From positions 45,891-109,890 of the forward strand of contig NZ_JBHFNQ010000065.1 of assembly GCF_041929345.1 (NCBI RefSeq): 64,000 nt of DNA, in the 5' to 3' direction. A program made the translations under genes and the position numbers. Under the pieces are notes generated by a model that saw only the letters and a program-made list of their open reading frames with translations, did not search any database and had not been told where the DNA came from. Source of the DNA: Floridanema aerugineum. GTDB taxonomy: Bacteria; Cyanobacteriota; Cyanobacteriia; Cyanobacteriales; Aerosakkonemataceae. Each line of letters starts with the position of its first letter. Position 1 is the first letter of the stretch. Positions 26,307 to 34,338 of this stretch are shown one piece after another.

Positions 26307-27140
26307 ATGATTGTGGTGTGGTTGTTATTCTGGCTGTTTTCTCATCAATCTTTAGCTGTGTACTTGGGTGCGATCGCTTTTCTACCAACAACTTTATTAA
26401 CAGAAAATTCAGCAAGTTTGGAAAATCAAAGCCATACTAAATTTTCCCAAAATCTAGCCGTAAATAATGTTTCTGTACCAGAAGTTGCTAGGCAAGTTAC
26501 TGTCAGAATTTTCTCTAATTCCAGCGCTGGTTCTGGGGTAATCATTAGCCGCAAAGGACAAGTTTACACAGTCCTTACTTGCGATCATGTACTAAATGAA
26601 AAATCTAGTAATAATTATACAATTTTAACTTCAGATGGGCGTACTTATCCCGCTCAAAAGTTAACTTACCCTGAGTTTGGAGATGATGATTTAGCGATAG
26701 TACAATTTACTAGTCCGCAAATTTACCAAGTAGCAGAAATGCGAAATTCTGATGCTTTAGTAATGGGAGAAGCAGTATATGCGGCGGGTTTTCCTAATTG
26801 GTATTGGATTAATCCGAAAGCAATAGAAAGCACCCGTGATTGGGGAACTAGGGCTTTTCGGTTAACTAAAGGAACTTTGGAAATGATTTCCGATCGCTCG
26901 CTCCCCAGAGGTTATCAATTAGGCTACACTAACGAAGTAGAAAATGGCATGAGTGGGGGGCCAGTTTTAGATCAAAATGGGCGATTAATCGGGATTAATG
27001 GCAGATTGAAATTTCCCCCCCAAGGGATTGCCGTTTACAGATTTGCTGATGGTACAATGCCATCAGCAGCAGTTTTTCAAAGAATGGAATCATTGAGTTG
27101 GGCAATCCCAATTGGTACTTTCCGACGATTATTCAGGTAA
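26307..27140 (+). CDS. Trypsin-like serine protease, exported
   Basis: 277 residues. A hydrophobic N-terminus (VVWLLFWLFSHQSLAVYLGAIAF) serves for export. The catalytic triad is visible: His in VLTCDHVLN, Asp in FGDDDLAIVQF and Ser in ENGMSGGPVLD. No PDZ domain follows, so it is a single-domain protease rather than a Deg/HtrA. Its position behind COP23 is a common cyanobacterial pairing; the protease may process or be guided by COP23 in the periplasm, which is inference. Confidence 0.88.
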   Translation: MIVVWLLFWLFSHQSLAVYLGAIAFLPTTLLTENSASLENQSHTKFSQNLAVNNVSVPEVARQVTVRIFSNSSAGSGVIISRKGQVYTVLTCDHVLNEKSSNNYTILTSDGRTYPAQKLTYPEFGDDDLAIVQFTSPQIYQVAEMRNSDALVMGEAVYAAGFPNWYWINPKAIESTRDWGTRAFRLTKGTLEMISDRSLPRGYQLGYTNEVENGMSGGPVLDQNGRLIGINGRLKFPPQGIAVYRFADGTMPSAAVFQRMESLSWAIPIGTFRRLFR

Positions 27141-27144
27141 GATT

Positions 27145-27498
27145 TTAAGATAATGGCAAGTAGCGTATTTGTCCTGACCATTCCCCATCATTGCTGCATT
27201 CTGCTAATAGTAAAATGTCAGCAATGATCCGATCGCTATTCACCTCAACGCTAATAGCAAATATTCCCGGCATCGCTAATCCGGCAGCAACTCTTTGATT
27301 AGCAAATTCAGTAATGGTTGTGACATCATGAGTCAATATAATTCTTCCCTCTTGACTAGCCCACTCTAGCAGTTTATCATCGTCTCTTACCGAAAAATTA
27401 ATATCTTTAATCCAGACAATATCTAATTCTGGTTGACGATTTTGTAACTCTTTAATGATGTGGTAATTAAAATTTTCGTCGGCGAGAAATCGTAGCAT
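27145..27498 (-). CDS. DUF5615 PIN-like toxin
   Basis: 117 residues of the PIN-like DUF5615 family, with acidic residues placed as in PIN RNases: FLADENFN near the N-terminus, then DIVWIKDINFSVRDDDKLLEWA and RIILTHDVTTI. Expected to act as a metal-dependent RNase toxin. It lies 3 nt downstream of a DUF433 gene, the usual antitoxin partner, in antitoxin-first order, so this is a complete two-gene toxin-antitoxin operon. Confidence 0.87.
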   Translation of the reverse strand: MLRFLADENFNYHIIKELQNRQPELDIVWIKDINFSVRDDDKLLEWASQEGRIILTHDVTTITEFANQRVAAGLAMPGIFAISVEVNSDRIIADILLLAECSNDGEWSGQIRYLPLS

Positions 27499-27501
27499 AT
27501 T

Positions 27502-27831
27502 TTATGATGGACTCCGGCGTGCTAAAAGGCGATCGCGCACACCCTGATCGGCAAATTTAGCTTCATTTAATTCACGAATTTCCCTAGCTTGTTCTTGCCG
27601 TTCTTGTAGATAAGCATCAACATAAGGGCGATGTCGTAAATAAAACACTATTGTCGCATACACATCAACTAATTGCAAAGATGGATATTGCGATGCAATT
27701 TCTAAGGCAGTTTTTCCTTGATTAAAAGTAACGACAATTGTGTCAAGAGTTACTCGCGTTCCCTTAACTCGCACTACTCGATCGTCACAAATTTCTAGGG
27801 GAACAGGTTCATCGGGGAAGGAAATAGACAT
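27502..27831 (-). CDS. DUF433 antitoxin
   Basis: 109 residues. DUF433 core: VPLEICDDRVVRVKGTRVTLDTIVVTFNQGKTALEIASQYPSLQLVDVYATIVFYL, a winged-helix-like domain that binds DNA and neutralises the paired DUF5615 toxin. The C-terminal tail is charged (EQAREIRELNEAKFADQ) and probably wraps the toxin. It is the first gene of the pair and likely represses its own promoter. Confidence 0.87.
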   Translation of the reverse strand: MSISFPDEPVPLEICDDRVVRVKGTRVTLDTIVVTFNQGKTALEIASQYPSLQLVDVYATIVFYLRHRPYVDAYLQERQEQAREIRELNEAKFADQGVRDRLLARRSPS

Positions 27832-27953
27832 AGTATTTAACTTAGAGGGTTTAGTTTTTAGAGTATACTTGCAGTTAAGGTTATGGCTGTGATTTAACTC
27901 ACAAGTAAAAATTAATTATCAGATTCCCAGTCCCCTTACACCAGAATTTTACA

Positions 27954-29189
27954 CTACTTTTGAATAAACAAAATTACTGTTTGCATTAACCCGACAACAA
28001 AACCTAAAATTCCGCCTAAATTAACGATCGCTTGCAATTCACTTCTGACAATTCCCTGAATTGCTAATTCTAAATCTCTGGGAGAAGTTGCTTGCACTCG
28101 TTGAATAATTACTTGGTCAATATTGAGAATCGGGATAATTTGTTCCACAATATTTTCTAAATCTCGCTCTAAGTAACGTTCTAAAACTAAAGCTAATTCC
28201 TTACTTACAACTGTCAAAGAAGAATTAACAACTGGAGAATTTCTTAATCTATTTAAGATAATATGAGTAGTGCCTTCCCAGTTGATCGAATCACTTAAAC
28301 CTTCCATTAATTCTACACCACGTTCTTGCACGTAACTGCGAATACTTTCGCGCATAGTTTTACGTAGTTGGCGCACTGTAGAAATTGGCAGATTTTGCAA
28401 AGATATATTTTGTAACCATTCTTGCAAGCGTTGTCTCACTGCAAAAGATTGAGTTAATTCAGTTAACCGCTGATTTGCTTCTTCTTTTTCATCCAGACAA
28501 TAAGTTCTTAACCTTGCTAAAGTGTTTTTTAAACCAAACAAATTCGCGACTACCCAATAAGTTCCACTAGTTTCGCCGCGAAACTTTTCATCTATTAGTT
28601 GGATGTTGCGATCGGTGAGAAAATCAATTATAGCAACTCGCAATACTTCGGGAGGCAAAACTACCTGTAAAAGCCAATCTGCTAATTGATTGGCTTGTTG
28701 TTCGCTCAGTTGAAATTCTAATAAAATTTTGTCAAATATTTGATTTAATTGTGGTTCTAAAAAGTCTTCCCGACGCGCTAGAACTTTCAGCAACCTGGGT
28801 AAAGATTGACCTAGTAAATCTCGCAGGATTCCCGCAATTACTTTAACAGTTTTATCTTCTTTATCTGCTGATTGTAATTGATCTAAGGCTAACCGCAACA
28901 GCCAGAGAATTACCCCTTGCACTCGTTCCGTTTCTAACAGACGACGCGCCAAATTTTGTAATTCTTCAGGTGTTAATAGCGACCCCATGATAGTATCAGA
29001 AATTCGCTTTGCCAAGCGTTCCTGATTGGCGGGAATTAAACCAGGTGTAAAAGGTAGCCGTTGTTTACCTATATACTTAGCTTTGTAGGGACGAAACAGC
29101 ATTTTAATGGCTATATCGTTGGTGAAATAGCCAATGATTGCACCAAGTATGGGAGGACTAATATAAAGCCAGAAATTAGAGAGATTCAA
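27954..29189 (-). CDS. DUF445 family membrane protein
   Basis: About 411 residues. The N-terminal helix PPILGAIIGYFTNDIAIKMLFRP, followed by LPFTPGLIPANQERLAKRI, is the DUF445 signature; a C-terminal helix (LGGILGFVVGLMQTVILF) re-enters the membrane. The middle is amphipathic helices. Function unknown; relatives include YheB-like proteins. The start is uncertain: no ATG precedes the core, and the TTG at 29189 gives the usual family length, while a TTG at 29225 adds 12 residues. A palindromic repeat lies directly upstream (29227-29260). Confidence 0.83.
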   Translation of the reverse strand: MNLSNFWLYISPPILGAIIGYFTNDIAIKMLFRPYKAKYIGKQRLPFTPGLIPANQERLAKRISDTIMGSLLTPEELQNLARRLLETERVQGVILWLLRLALDQLQSADKEDKTVKVIAGILRDLLGQSLPRLLKVLARREDFLEPQLNQIFDKILLEFQLSEQQANQLADWLLQVVLPPEVLRVAIIDFLTDRNIQLIDEKFRGETSGTYWVVANLFGLKNTLARLRTYCLDEKEEANQRLTELTQSFAVRQRLQEWLQNISLQNLPISTVRQLRKTMRESIRSYVQERGVELMEGLSDSINWEGTTHIILNRLRNSPVVNSSLTVVSKELALVLERYLERDLENIVEQIIPILNIDQVIIQRVQATSPRDLELAIQGIVRSELQAIVNLGGILGFVVGLMQTVILFIQK

Positions 29190-29226
29190 CTTAGTTGTAA
29201 ATGGTAAATGTTGACATCTTCCCAAA

Positions 29227-29260
29227 GTCGTAGGGGTAATTCATGAATTACCCCTACGAC
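29227..29260. repeat. GTAGGGGTAATTCA palindrome
   Basis: A perfect 34-bp palindrome with arms GTCGTAGGGGTAATTCA and its complement. Same core as the atpB-atpC spacer element. Confidence 0.85.
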
Positions 29261-29331
29261 TGTGACGGGAGATTTTTTCAGAGTCAATAGGAGAGTTGGG
29301 GATGACTACCCAACAACCAATTACTTTTATT

Positions 29332-30033
29332 CTATTTTGTAATTCGTAAAACACCCATAATGCCACCAGCGATCGGATAATGAGTAGCAGTGCTAAATCC
29401 GGCTTGTTGAGCTAGGTTTACTTGCTGCTGACCTTGGGGAAATTTGTCTAAACTAGGGCTAATATAAGCGTATTCTTCTGTTAAACCGAACTGTTCAGCA
29501 GCAGTAACTACCAGATTTTTAAGATACCACTGCTGGAAGTTTTGCATTACGGGATTGTCAGGACGATGAAAGTCGAGAATTGCGGCAGTGGCTCCGGGTT
29601 TGAGAATGCGGTATAATTCGCGCAGACAAATGGGAATGTCGGTGACGTTACGCAGTCCATAACCCATTGTGGCACAGTCAAAATAATTGTCGGGAAAGGG
29701 AAGTTGGAGAACGTCTGCTTCTACCCAGTCGATCGCCAATGGTGGATAATGATTTTGCACCCGTTGTTTAGCTATAGCTAATAATCCCGCAGAAAAGTCT
29801 ACCCCAAACACCTGACCAGTATTTCCGATCTGACGCGCTAAAATTTGCGTCAGATCGCCACTTCCACAACACAAGTCTATACAAGTGTCGCCTGTTTTGG
29901 CTTGACTCCATTTCACTGTCATCAGTTTCCAAACTCGATGTTGTCCCAGGCTTAACCAATCGTTGAGATTGTCGTAAACTGGAGCAATATTGTTGAAGAT
30001 GGCTTGAATTTCACTCTTTCGATCGGTCATCAT
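29332..30033 (-). CDS. menG: Demethylquinone C-methyltransferase (MenG/UbiE type)
   Basis: 233 residues from the ATG at 30033 (a second ATG follows directly). UbiE/MenG hallmarks are IFNNIAPVYDNLNDWLSLGQHRVWK, motif I DLCCGSGDLT, YGLRNVTD and the late ILDFHRP with Pro-Gly before (LKPGATAA). In cyanobacteria this SAM-dependent enzyme methylates the ring of demethylphylloquinone and acts in plastoquinone-type synthesis, so it serves the thylakoid electron carriers. The start overlaps the stop of the REC-GAF gene as TAATG, so the two are co-translated. Confidence 0.9.
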   Translation of the reverse strand: MMTDRKSEIQAIFNNIAPVYDNLNDWLSLGQHRVWKLMTVKWSQAKTGDTCIDLCCGSGDLTQILARQIGNTGQVFGVDFSAGLLAIAKQRVQNHYPPLAIDWVEADVLQLPFPDNYFDCATMGYGLRNVTDIPICLRELYRILKPGATAAILDFHRPDNPVMQNFQQWYLKNLVVTAAEQFGLTEEYAYISPSLDKFPQGQQQVNLAQQAGFSTATHYPIAGGIMGVLRITK

Positions 30034-30977
30034 TAAGCAGCTTTGGTACTGGTGAGAACTAGTGCAACTTGTTGAGCACAAAGATGAATTAGTTTAATTT
30101 CATCTTCTCGCAGTTGGCAAGGATTTTTCCATTGCAGAGACAAAACTGCCATTACTCGATCTCGGTAAATAATGGGAACAATAATATGTGCTTGAATACC
30201 GGAGGATGAGTAATGACTGACTTCTGACAAGTTAGCATCTGCGGGGACGTTTACCGATCCTTGTAATTGCTTGTTTGCGATCGCATCTTTCACCAATGGA
30301 TCTTCTGCTAACCAATTTTCGCTCGGACTATCCACGCTGTAAATACCTTGAGCCGAATTTAAAGAATTGTTTTCTACTAGTTGCAAAATACAACCATCGG
30401 CGGCAAAATTTTCGCCAAAGGCGATCGCGATCGGTTGTAAAGATTCTTCCACCTTAGTCGCTGATTGGGCTACTTGCACTATAGTAGACAGCAACGCCAT
30501 CTGTGCATTCGCACGGCGTAATTCTTCTGTCCGTTGTTTGAGTAATTCGTAAGTCTCAGTAGCACGTTGCACTACTCCCTTAAGTTCTAAAGGGTCCCAA
30601 GGCTTAGTGATATACTTATATACTTGTCCAGAATTGATAGCGTCTACTAAGTCTTCTATATCAGTGAATCCGGTGAGGATAATTCTTACAGTATCGGGGA
30701 ATTGCGGTACAGTTTTACTCAGAAATTCTGTGCCTTTCATTTCCGGCATTCGCTGATCGGAGATAATCACAGCGACTTCGCCTTCAGTTGCTAATACTTC
30801 CAATGCCTGAATACCGCTTTCCGCTTTCAGGACTTGAAAATCTCGTCGGAAGGTACGATAAAGCAAATCTAAATTATCTGGTTCATCGTCTACAACCAAC
30901 ATTTTGGCTTTTTTACGTCTTTCGAGACTCATAAGTTGACGAAGGATGTTTTCTAATTCTGGAATGGAATTTTCCAT
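30033..30977 (-). CDS. Response regulator with C-terminal GAF domain
   Basis: 314 residues. REC domain (about 24-140): MLVVDDEPDNLDLL, phospho-acceptor Asp in VIISDQRMPEM, Thr in ILTGFTD and Lys in ITKPWDP. A coiled linker follows (ETYELLKQRTEELRRANAQ), then a GAF domain (about 165-310: GILQL-like CILQLVE, IVPIIYRDRVMAVLSLQW). No DNA-binding or enzymatic output is seen, so signals are likely passed by protein contact. The cognate kinase is not evident. It is the first gene of an overlapping pair with menG. Confidence 0.87.
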   Translation of the reverse strand: MENSIPELENILRQLMSLERRKKAKMLVVDDEPDNLDLLYRTFRRDFQVLKAESGIQALEVLATEGEVAVIISDQRMPEMKGTEFLSKTVPQFPDTVRIILTGFTDIEDLVDAINSGQVYKYITKPWDPLELKGVVQRATETYELLKQRTEELRRANAQMALLSTIVQVAQSATKVEESLQPIAIAFGENFAADGCILQLVENNSLNSAQGIYSVDSPSENWLAEDPLVKDAIANKQLQGSVNVPADANLSEVSHYSSSGIQAHIIVPIIYRDRVMAVLSLQWKNPCQLREDEIKLIHLCAQQVALVLTSTKAA

Positions 30978-31128
30978 AAGACTTGAATCTAATTTTTACA
31001 GTTAATCTCAACTAAGCGATGGCTCATAGCTGAATCGTAACAATTATTGCAGTTGAACTAAGCGATCGTTCCAGGGGAGTTCAGATTTTTTAATTAACTT
31101 GCTCTGTTCTAAACTGAAATTTTAGCAA

Positions 31129-31196
31129 GTAGGGGCGAGTTTAAGAGATAATTTTCGCATTACAGTAGAAGAATTAACCACAAAACTCGCCTCTAC
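31129..31196. repeat. GTAGGGGCGAGTTT hairpin repeat upstream of raf1
   Basis: Arms GTAGGGGCGAGTTT and AAAACTCGCCTCTAC flank about 40 bp. It ends 18 nt before the raf1 start codon, so it lies in the raf1 leader. Confidence 0.7.
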
Positions 31197-31213
31197 ATTT
31201 ACCATTTGCCATT

Positions 31214-32302
31214 ATGACTGATTTCTCTTCAGATACTCCCAATCCTAATTCCCAACCAACTAATGTCGATGTGGATGGTTTGCTGCTGAGTCTCCGCCGC
31301 AAGGAAGGTTCTTGGGTGGAGTGGGGACAAGCTTGCCAAACTCTGCAAAAAGCAGGTTTAAGTTCCCAAAAAATCTTTGAGGAAACTGGCTTTGAACCGA
31401 TTCACCAAAATCAGGTGATTGTAGCGGCTCAAGTATACATTAGCATGGTGAATGCTGGTGTGTCGGAGCAGGTGCGATCGCATTTCGAGAAAACCGGAAG
31501 CGATAGTTTGTACGAGTTTCGCATTCTGACGCAACCGGAACGTGCAGCAGCGGCTACGTTTACTTTAACTCATGGGTTGAACTCTGAGGATGCGAAGGAA
31601 GTGGCGAAGGCGATGAAGGATTTTTCCCGCTTAAGAGTTCCGCCTGCTGGGTTTAGCAATAATGCTGGTGATGCGATGGCTTATCATTACTGGAGGTTAG
31701 CACGCCAACAGTCGGATTTACAAGAGCGATCGCGTTTAATCGCCAAAGGGTTAAGATTTGCTCAAACTGATAGTGCTAGGCAACAAGTTGAAAAGCTGTT
31801 AATTGATTTTAGCGTTACTCCCAAACGTCCGGCTCCGATTTTACCTTTTTATCGATTGGAAACGGAAGAACAAATGCCTCGTTTGTTGCCAGTTGTCGGG
31901 AAAATGCCTCTGTCGGTGGCGGATTTAAAGGCAGTGCCTTTTGTGGAGGAAACGGGGCCTTTCCGCATGGTACAATTTTCTGGCGAAGGTGCTTGGGTGG
32001 CGGTTCCCGGTTGGCAAGTTTTGTTGAAGGCGGAAGATCCTGTGGCGGTTTTGTGCGATCGATCTTTGCTTCCTAATCAAGATTCTAGTTATCAGGAAGA
32101 GGTTTTGGTGGTGATCGATCGATCGCAACGAGAATGGGACGATAGTAGTTATTTCGCTTTTGCACAAGGGGAAGTTTTACAATTTCAATGGTTTGAAGAA
32201 TCGCCAGAAGAAACTTTACTCGGTAAGCTAATTCTCATTTTGAATCCTAAGCGCATTTTAGATGAGGATTTGACTAAGGATGTTTGGCAAATTGATGAGT
32301 AG
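31214..32302 (+). CDS. raf1: RuBisCO accumulation factor 1
   Basis: 362 residues. The Raf1 alpha domain (about 20-200) contains LLLSLRRKEGSWVEWGQACQ, LQKAGLSSQKIFEETGFEP and FSRLRVPPAGFSNNAGDAMAYHYWRLAR. The beta domain (about 220-350) contains PFYRLETEEQMPRLLPVVGKMP and EGAWVAVPGWQV. Raf1 clamps RbcL dimers during assembly of the L8 core and is released by RbcS. The rbc genes are not in the window. A palindromic repeat sits in its leader, and no ribosome site stronger than an A-rich stretch is seen. Confidence 0.95.
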   Translation: MTDFSSDTPNPNSQPTNVDVDGLLLSLRRKEGSWVEWGQACQTLQKAGLSSQKIFEETGFEPIHQNQVIVAAQVYISMVNAGVSEQVRSHFEKTGSDSLYEFRILTQPERAAAATFTLTHGLNSEDAKEVAKAMKDFSRLRVPPAGFSNNAGDAMAYHYWRLARQQSDLQERSRLIAKGLRFAQTDSARQQVEKLLIDFSVTPKRPAPILPFYRLETEEQMPRLLPVVGKMPLSVADLKAVPFVEETGPFRMVQFSGEGAWVAVPGWQVLLKAEDPVAVLCDRSLLPNQDSSYQEEVLVVIDRSQREWDDSSYFAFAQGEVLQFQWFEESPEETLLGKLILILNPKRILDEDLTKDVWQIDE

Positions 32303-32344
32303 TTGTTTTTATTAGGTTTCTGGTAAGTGTTCGGAATCTTTTTT

Positions 32345-32412
32345 TTTAGTACGCAGATGAATGCAGATGAACGCAGATGTTGGCGCAGCCTTCCCGTAGG
32401 GTACGCAGATGG
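32345..32412. repeat. ACGCAGATG tandem motif
   Basis: Four ACGCAGATG/ATGCAGATG units in the gap after raf1, interrupted by TTGGCGCAGCCTTCCCGTAGGG. Non-coding. Confidence 0.7.
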
Positions 32413-32420
32413 TATATGTA

Positions 32421-32635
32421 GGGCTTGCTGAAAAAAGGTAGAGGATAATACAGGCAAAGGTTTTGCGCCTTTTTTTGCTTAAAACAAGTGCAAGGTTATC
32501 ACATCTTTCGGCTGAAAATCCTTGCCTTTTTGAGGGAAATTGTAGGGACACGGCATTAATAAGATAACTGTAGGAATTGCAAACATTAATAATGCCGTGT
32601 CCCTACCCTCACCAACAGACTTTTTCAGCAAGCCC
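32421..32635. mobile_element. 215-bp MITE-like element with TIRs and 6-bp target duplication
   Basis: Perfect 15-bp terminal inverted repeats GGGCTTGCTGAAAAA / TTTTTCAGCAAGCCC. The flanks are the same 6 bp, TATGTA, at 32415-32420 and 32636-32641, a likely target-site duplication. No transposase is encoded. A separate GTAGGGACACGGCATTAAT hairpin (32542-32606) sits inside it. It fills most of the 32303-32669 gap. Confidence 0.8.
32542..32606. repeat. GTAGGGACACGGCATTAAT hairpin nested in the MITE
   Basis: Arms GTAGGGACACGGCATTAAT and TTAATAATGCCGTGTCCCTAC, about 20 bp each, inside the 32421-32635 element. Confidence 0.8.
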
Positions 32636-32669
32636 TATGTAAGTTATCTGTTTTTGTCTGAGTTCTTTT

Positions 32670-34334
32670 TTAATTTAACCAATGACACTTGTACTTTTGA
32701 TATGGTACGCCGATTCGGTAAAAGGCGGATAAATCTTTGGTGCAGTTAGTTTGTGGGGAAATGGCTAATTTTTCTGGGTAGTTGTCTCTTTTTAATCCAG
32801 GTGCAACTACCCATAAGTTTAAAGGAATTTTTGACGGTTTGGGTAATTTAGCGATACTTTCCCAAACTGTTTGATAACCATAAGTTGCTGATAAAAAGGC
32901 GAATTTTGGACAAGTTTCATTGTTATTTTGACAAAGTTTTGGCTGAAATTTATCGATTCCTAATGCAAAACTTAATCCTAATGCTATATCTTGTGTGTCT
33001 TTATATGCCATTACCACCATTAAAGGAATCGATCGTTCTTGCAGCATATTTTTTGCTACTCTTTGCGGATTATAAGGTTTTTCAAAGGCTAATCCGTTGA
33101 CTACGAAAATACTACTAATTAATCCAGCTAAGATTAGGTAATTGATTGTCGATCGCTTTTTTTCCCCATCTCTCGCCACTAAACTAGCAGCTAACAATGC
33201 ACAAAAACTCGGATAATAAACAAAATTATAACGGGGTGCAACGGTAATATCTTTGCCTAAAATGTAAATAATTGCCAAGAATTCTAACAACACAAATATA
33301 GTAAAACTTCCTAATGTTAAAGTCGCTAAATGTGTCTGGGGATTTTGCCAAATTTGTCTCATTCCTTGGATTACTTGCCATCCTAACCAAATCCCAAAAG
33401 TTAACATTAATATTCCCGCAGGAATAGCTAACCAAAGCGGTTGACTCTCCACTGGCAAAATTATTACCATTAATAGCCAACCTAGCAAAGTTTGAGCAAA
33501 AGGAATAAGATGTTCTGGTTGCGATATCCAATCTGTTTCAGAACGGTTAGAATGTCCGAATAATATTGATAGCCAAGGTAAAAAAAGCAGGAAAGGTAAG
33601 AGGGAAAAGCTAGCGGAAATTAATAAATATTTGACTTTTGGTTTTGCTTGATAAAGTAATACTAAAATTGTAGCAATTTCAGCAAAGATAACTAAAACAA
33701 AGAAATAATGAACGTAAAGACCAATGCTGTTAATTATTACCCAAGTTAGCCAAACTAATAACCGTCTTTGTAGGCGAAAAATGTCTTGTTGAATTTGAAT
33801 TAATGTGATTAATGAAAGGGTAATTAAAAATAGTGGTAAAGTGTAATGTCTTGCTTCTTGGGAAAGGTAAACGGCGAAGGGAGAAACCGCCATTACTGCG
33901 GCGCTAACTAAACCAGCTTTTTTGCTAAAGGCGATGCGATTGAGGTAATATATGGATACGATCGCACTCACTCCAAACAACGCCGGAAGCGATCGCAAAA
34001 CCCAAACTAAACTATGTTTAACTGGACTATTTAAAACTATTTCTACCCAAGCGTGCATTAAACAAAAAAACACAGGTGGATGAGTAGAATACTTAATGAT
34101 ATTTTGCGCTATTGTTGGACAATTGGTAGCAGGATTTAAGGTGAAAATATCCCGAAAACTGGTTACGGGTAATAACAGATCTAAAGGGATATTCTCGTAG
34201 GTTTTTCCCAGGCTAAATAAAGCGGTAATTACTTCATCTAGCCATAAGGGTTTTAGTTCTAAATTCCAGAATCTTAAGGTTGTTGCTATGGCGAGGGCGA
34301 TCGCTAAACTCAAATAATGACGCGAAAATTTCAT
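32670..34334 (-). CDS. Glycosyltransferase family 39-type membrane protein
   Basis: 554 residues with about eleven membrane helices. The first periplasmic loop has LKPLWLDEVITALFSLG, holding the Asp-Glu pair typical of the GT-C fold (PMT/ArnT-like, polyprenyl-phosphate-sugar users). The later cytoplasm-adjacent stretch HYTLPLFLITL, with SQEARHY before it, is also a GT39/ArnT hallmark. It should transfer a sugar to a lipid or protein on the outer side of the plasma membrane. The acceptor is unknown. It starts 4 nt after the kinase gene stop, so both are one transcript. Confidence 0.85.
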   Translation of the reverse strand: MKFSRHYLSLAIALAIATTLRFWNLELKPLWLDEVITALFSLGKTYENIPLDLLLPVTSFRDIFTLNPATNCPTIAQNIIKYSTHPPVFFCLMHAWVEIVLNSPVKHSLVWVLRSLPALFGVSAIVSIYYLNRIAFSKKAGLVSAAVMAVSPFAVYLSQEARHYTLPLFLITLSLITLIQIQQDIFRLQRRLLVWLTWVIINSIGLYVHYFFVLVIFAEIATILVLLYQAKPKVKYLLISASFSLLPFLLFLPWLSILFGHSNRSETDWISQPEHLIPFAQTLLGWLLMVIILPVESQPLWLAIPAGILMLTFGIWLGWQVIQGMRQIWQNPQTHLATLTLGSFTIFVLLEFLAIIYILGKDITVAPRYNFVYYPSFCALLAASLVARDGEKKRSTINYLILAGLISSIFVVNGLAFEKPYNPQRVAKNMLQERSIPLMVVMAYKDTQDIALGLSFALGIDKFQPKLCQNNNETCPKFAFLSATYGYQTVWESIAKLPKPSKIPLNLWVVAPGLKRDNYPEKLAISPQTNCTKDLSAFYRIGVPYQKYKCHWLN

Positions 34335-34338
34335 TCCT

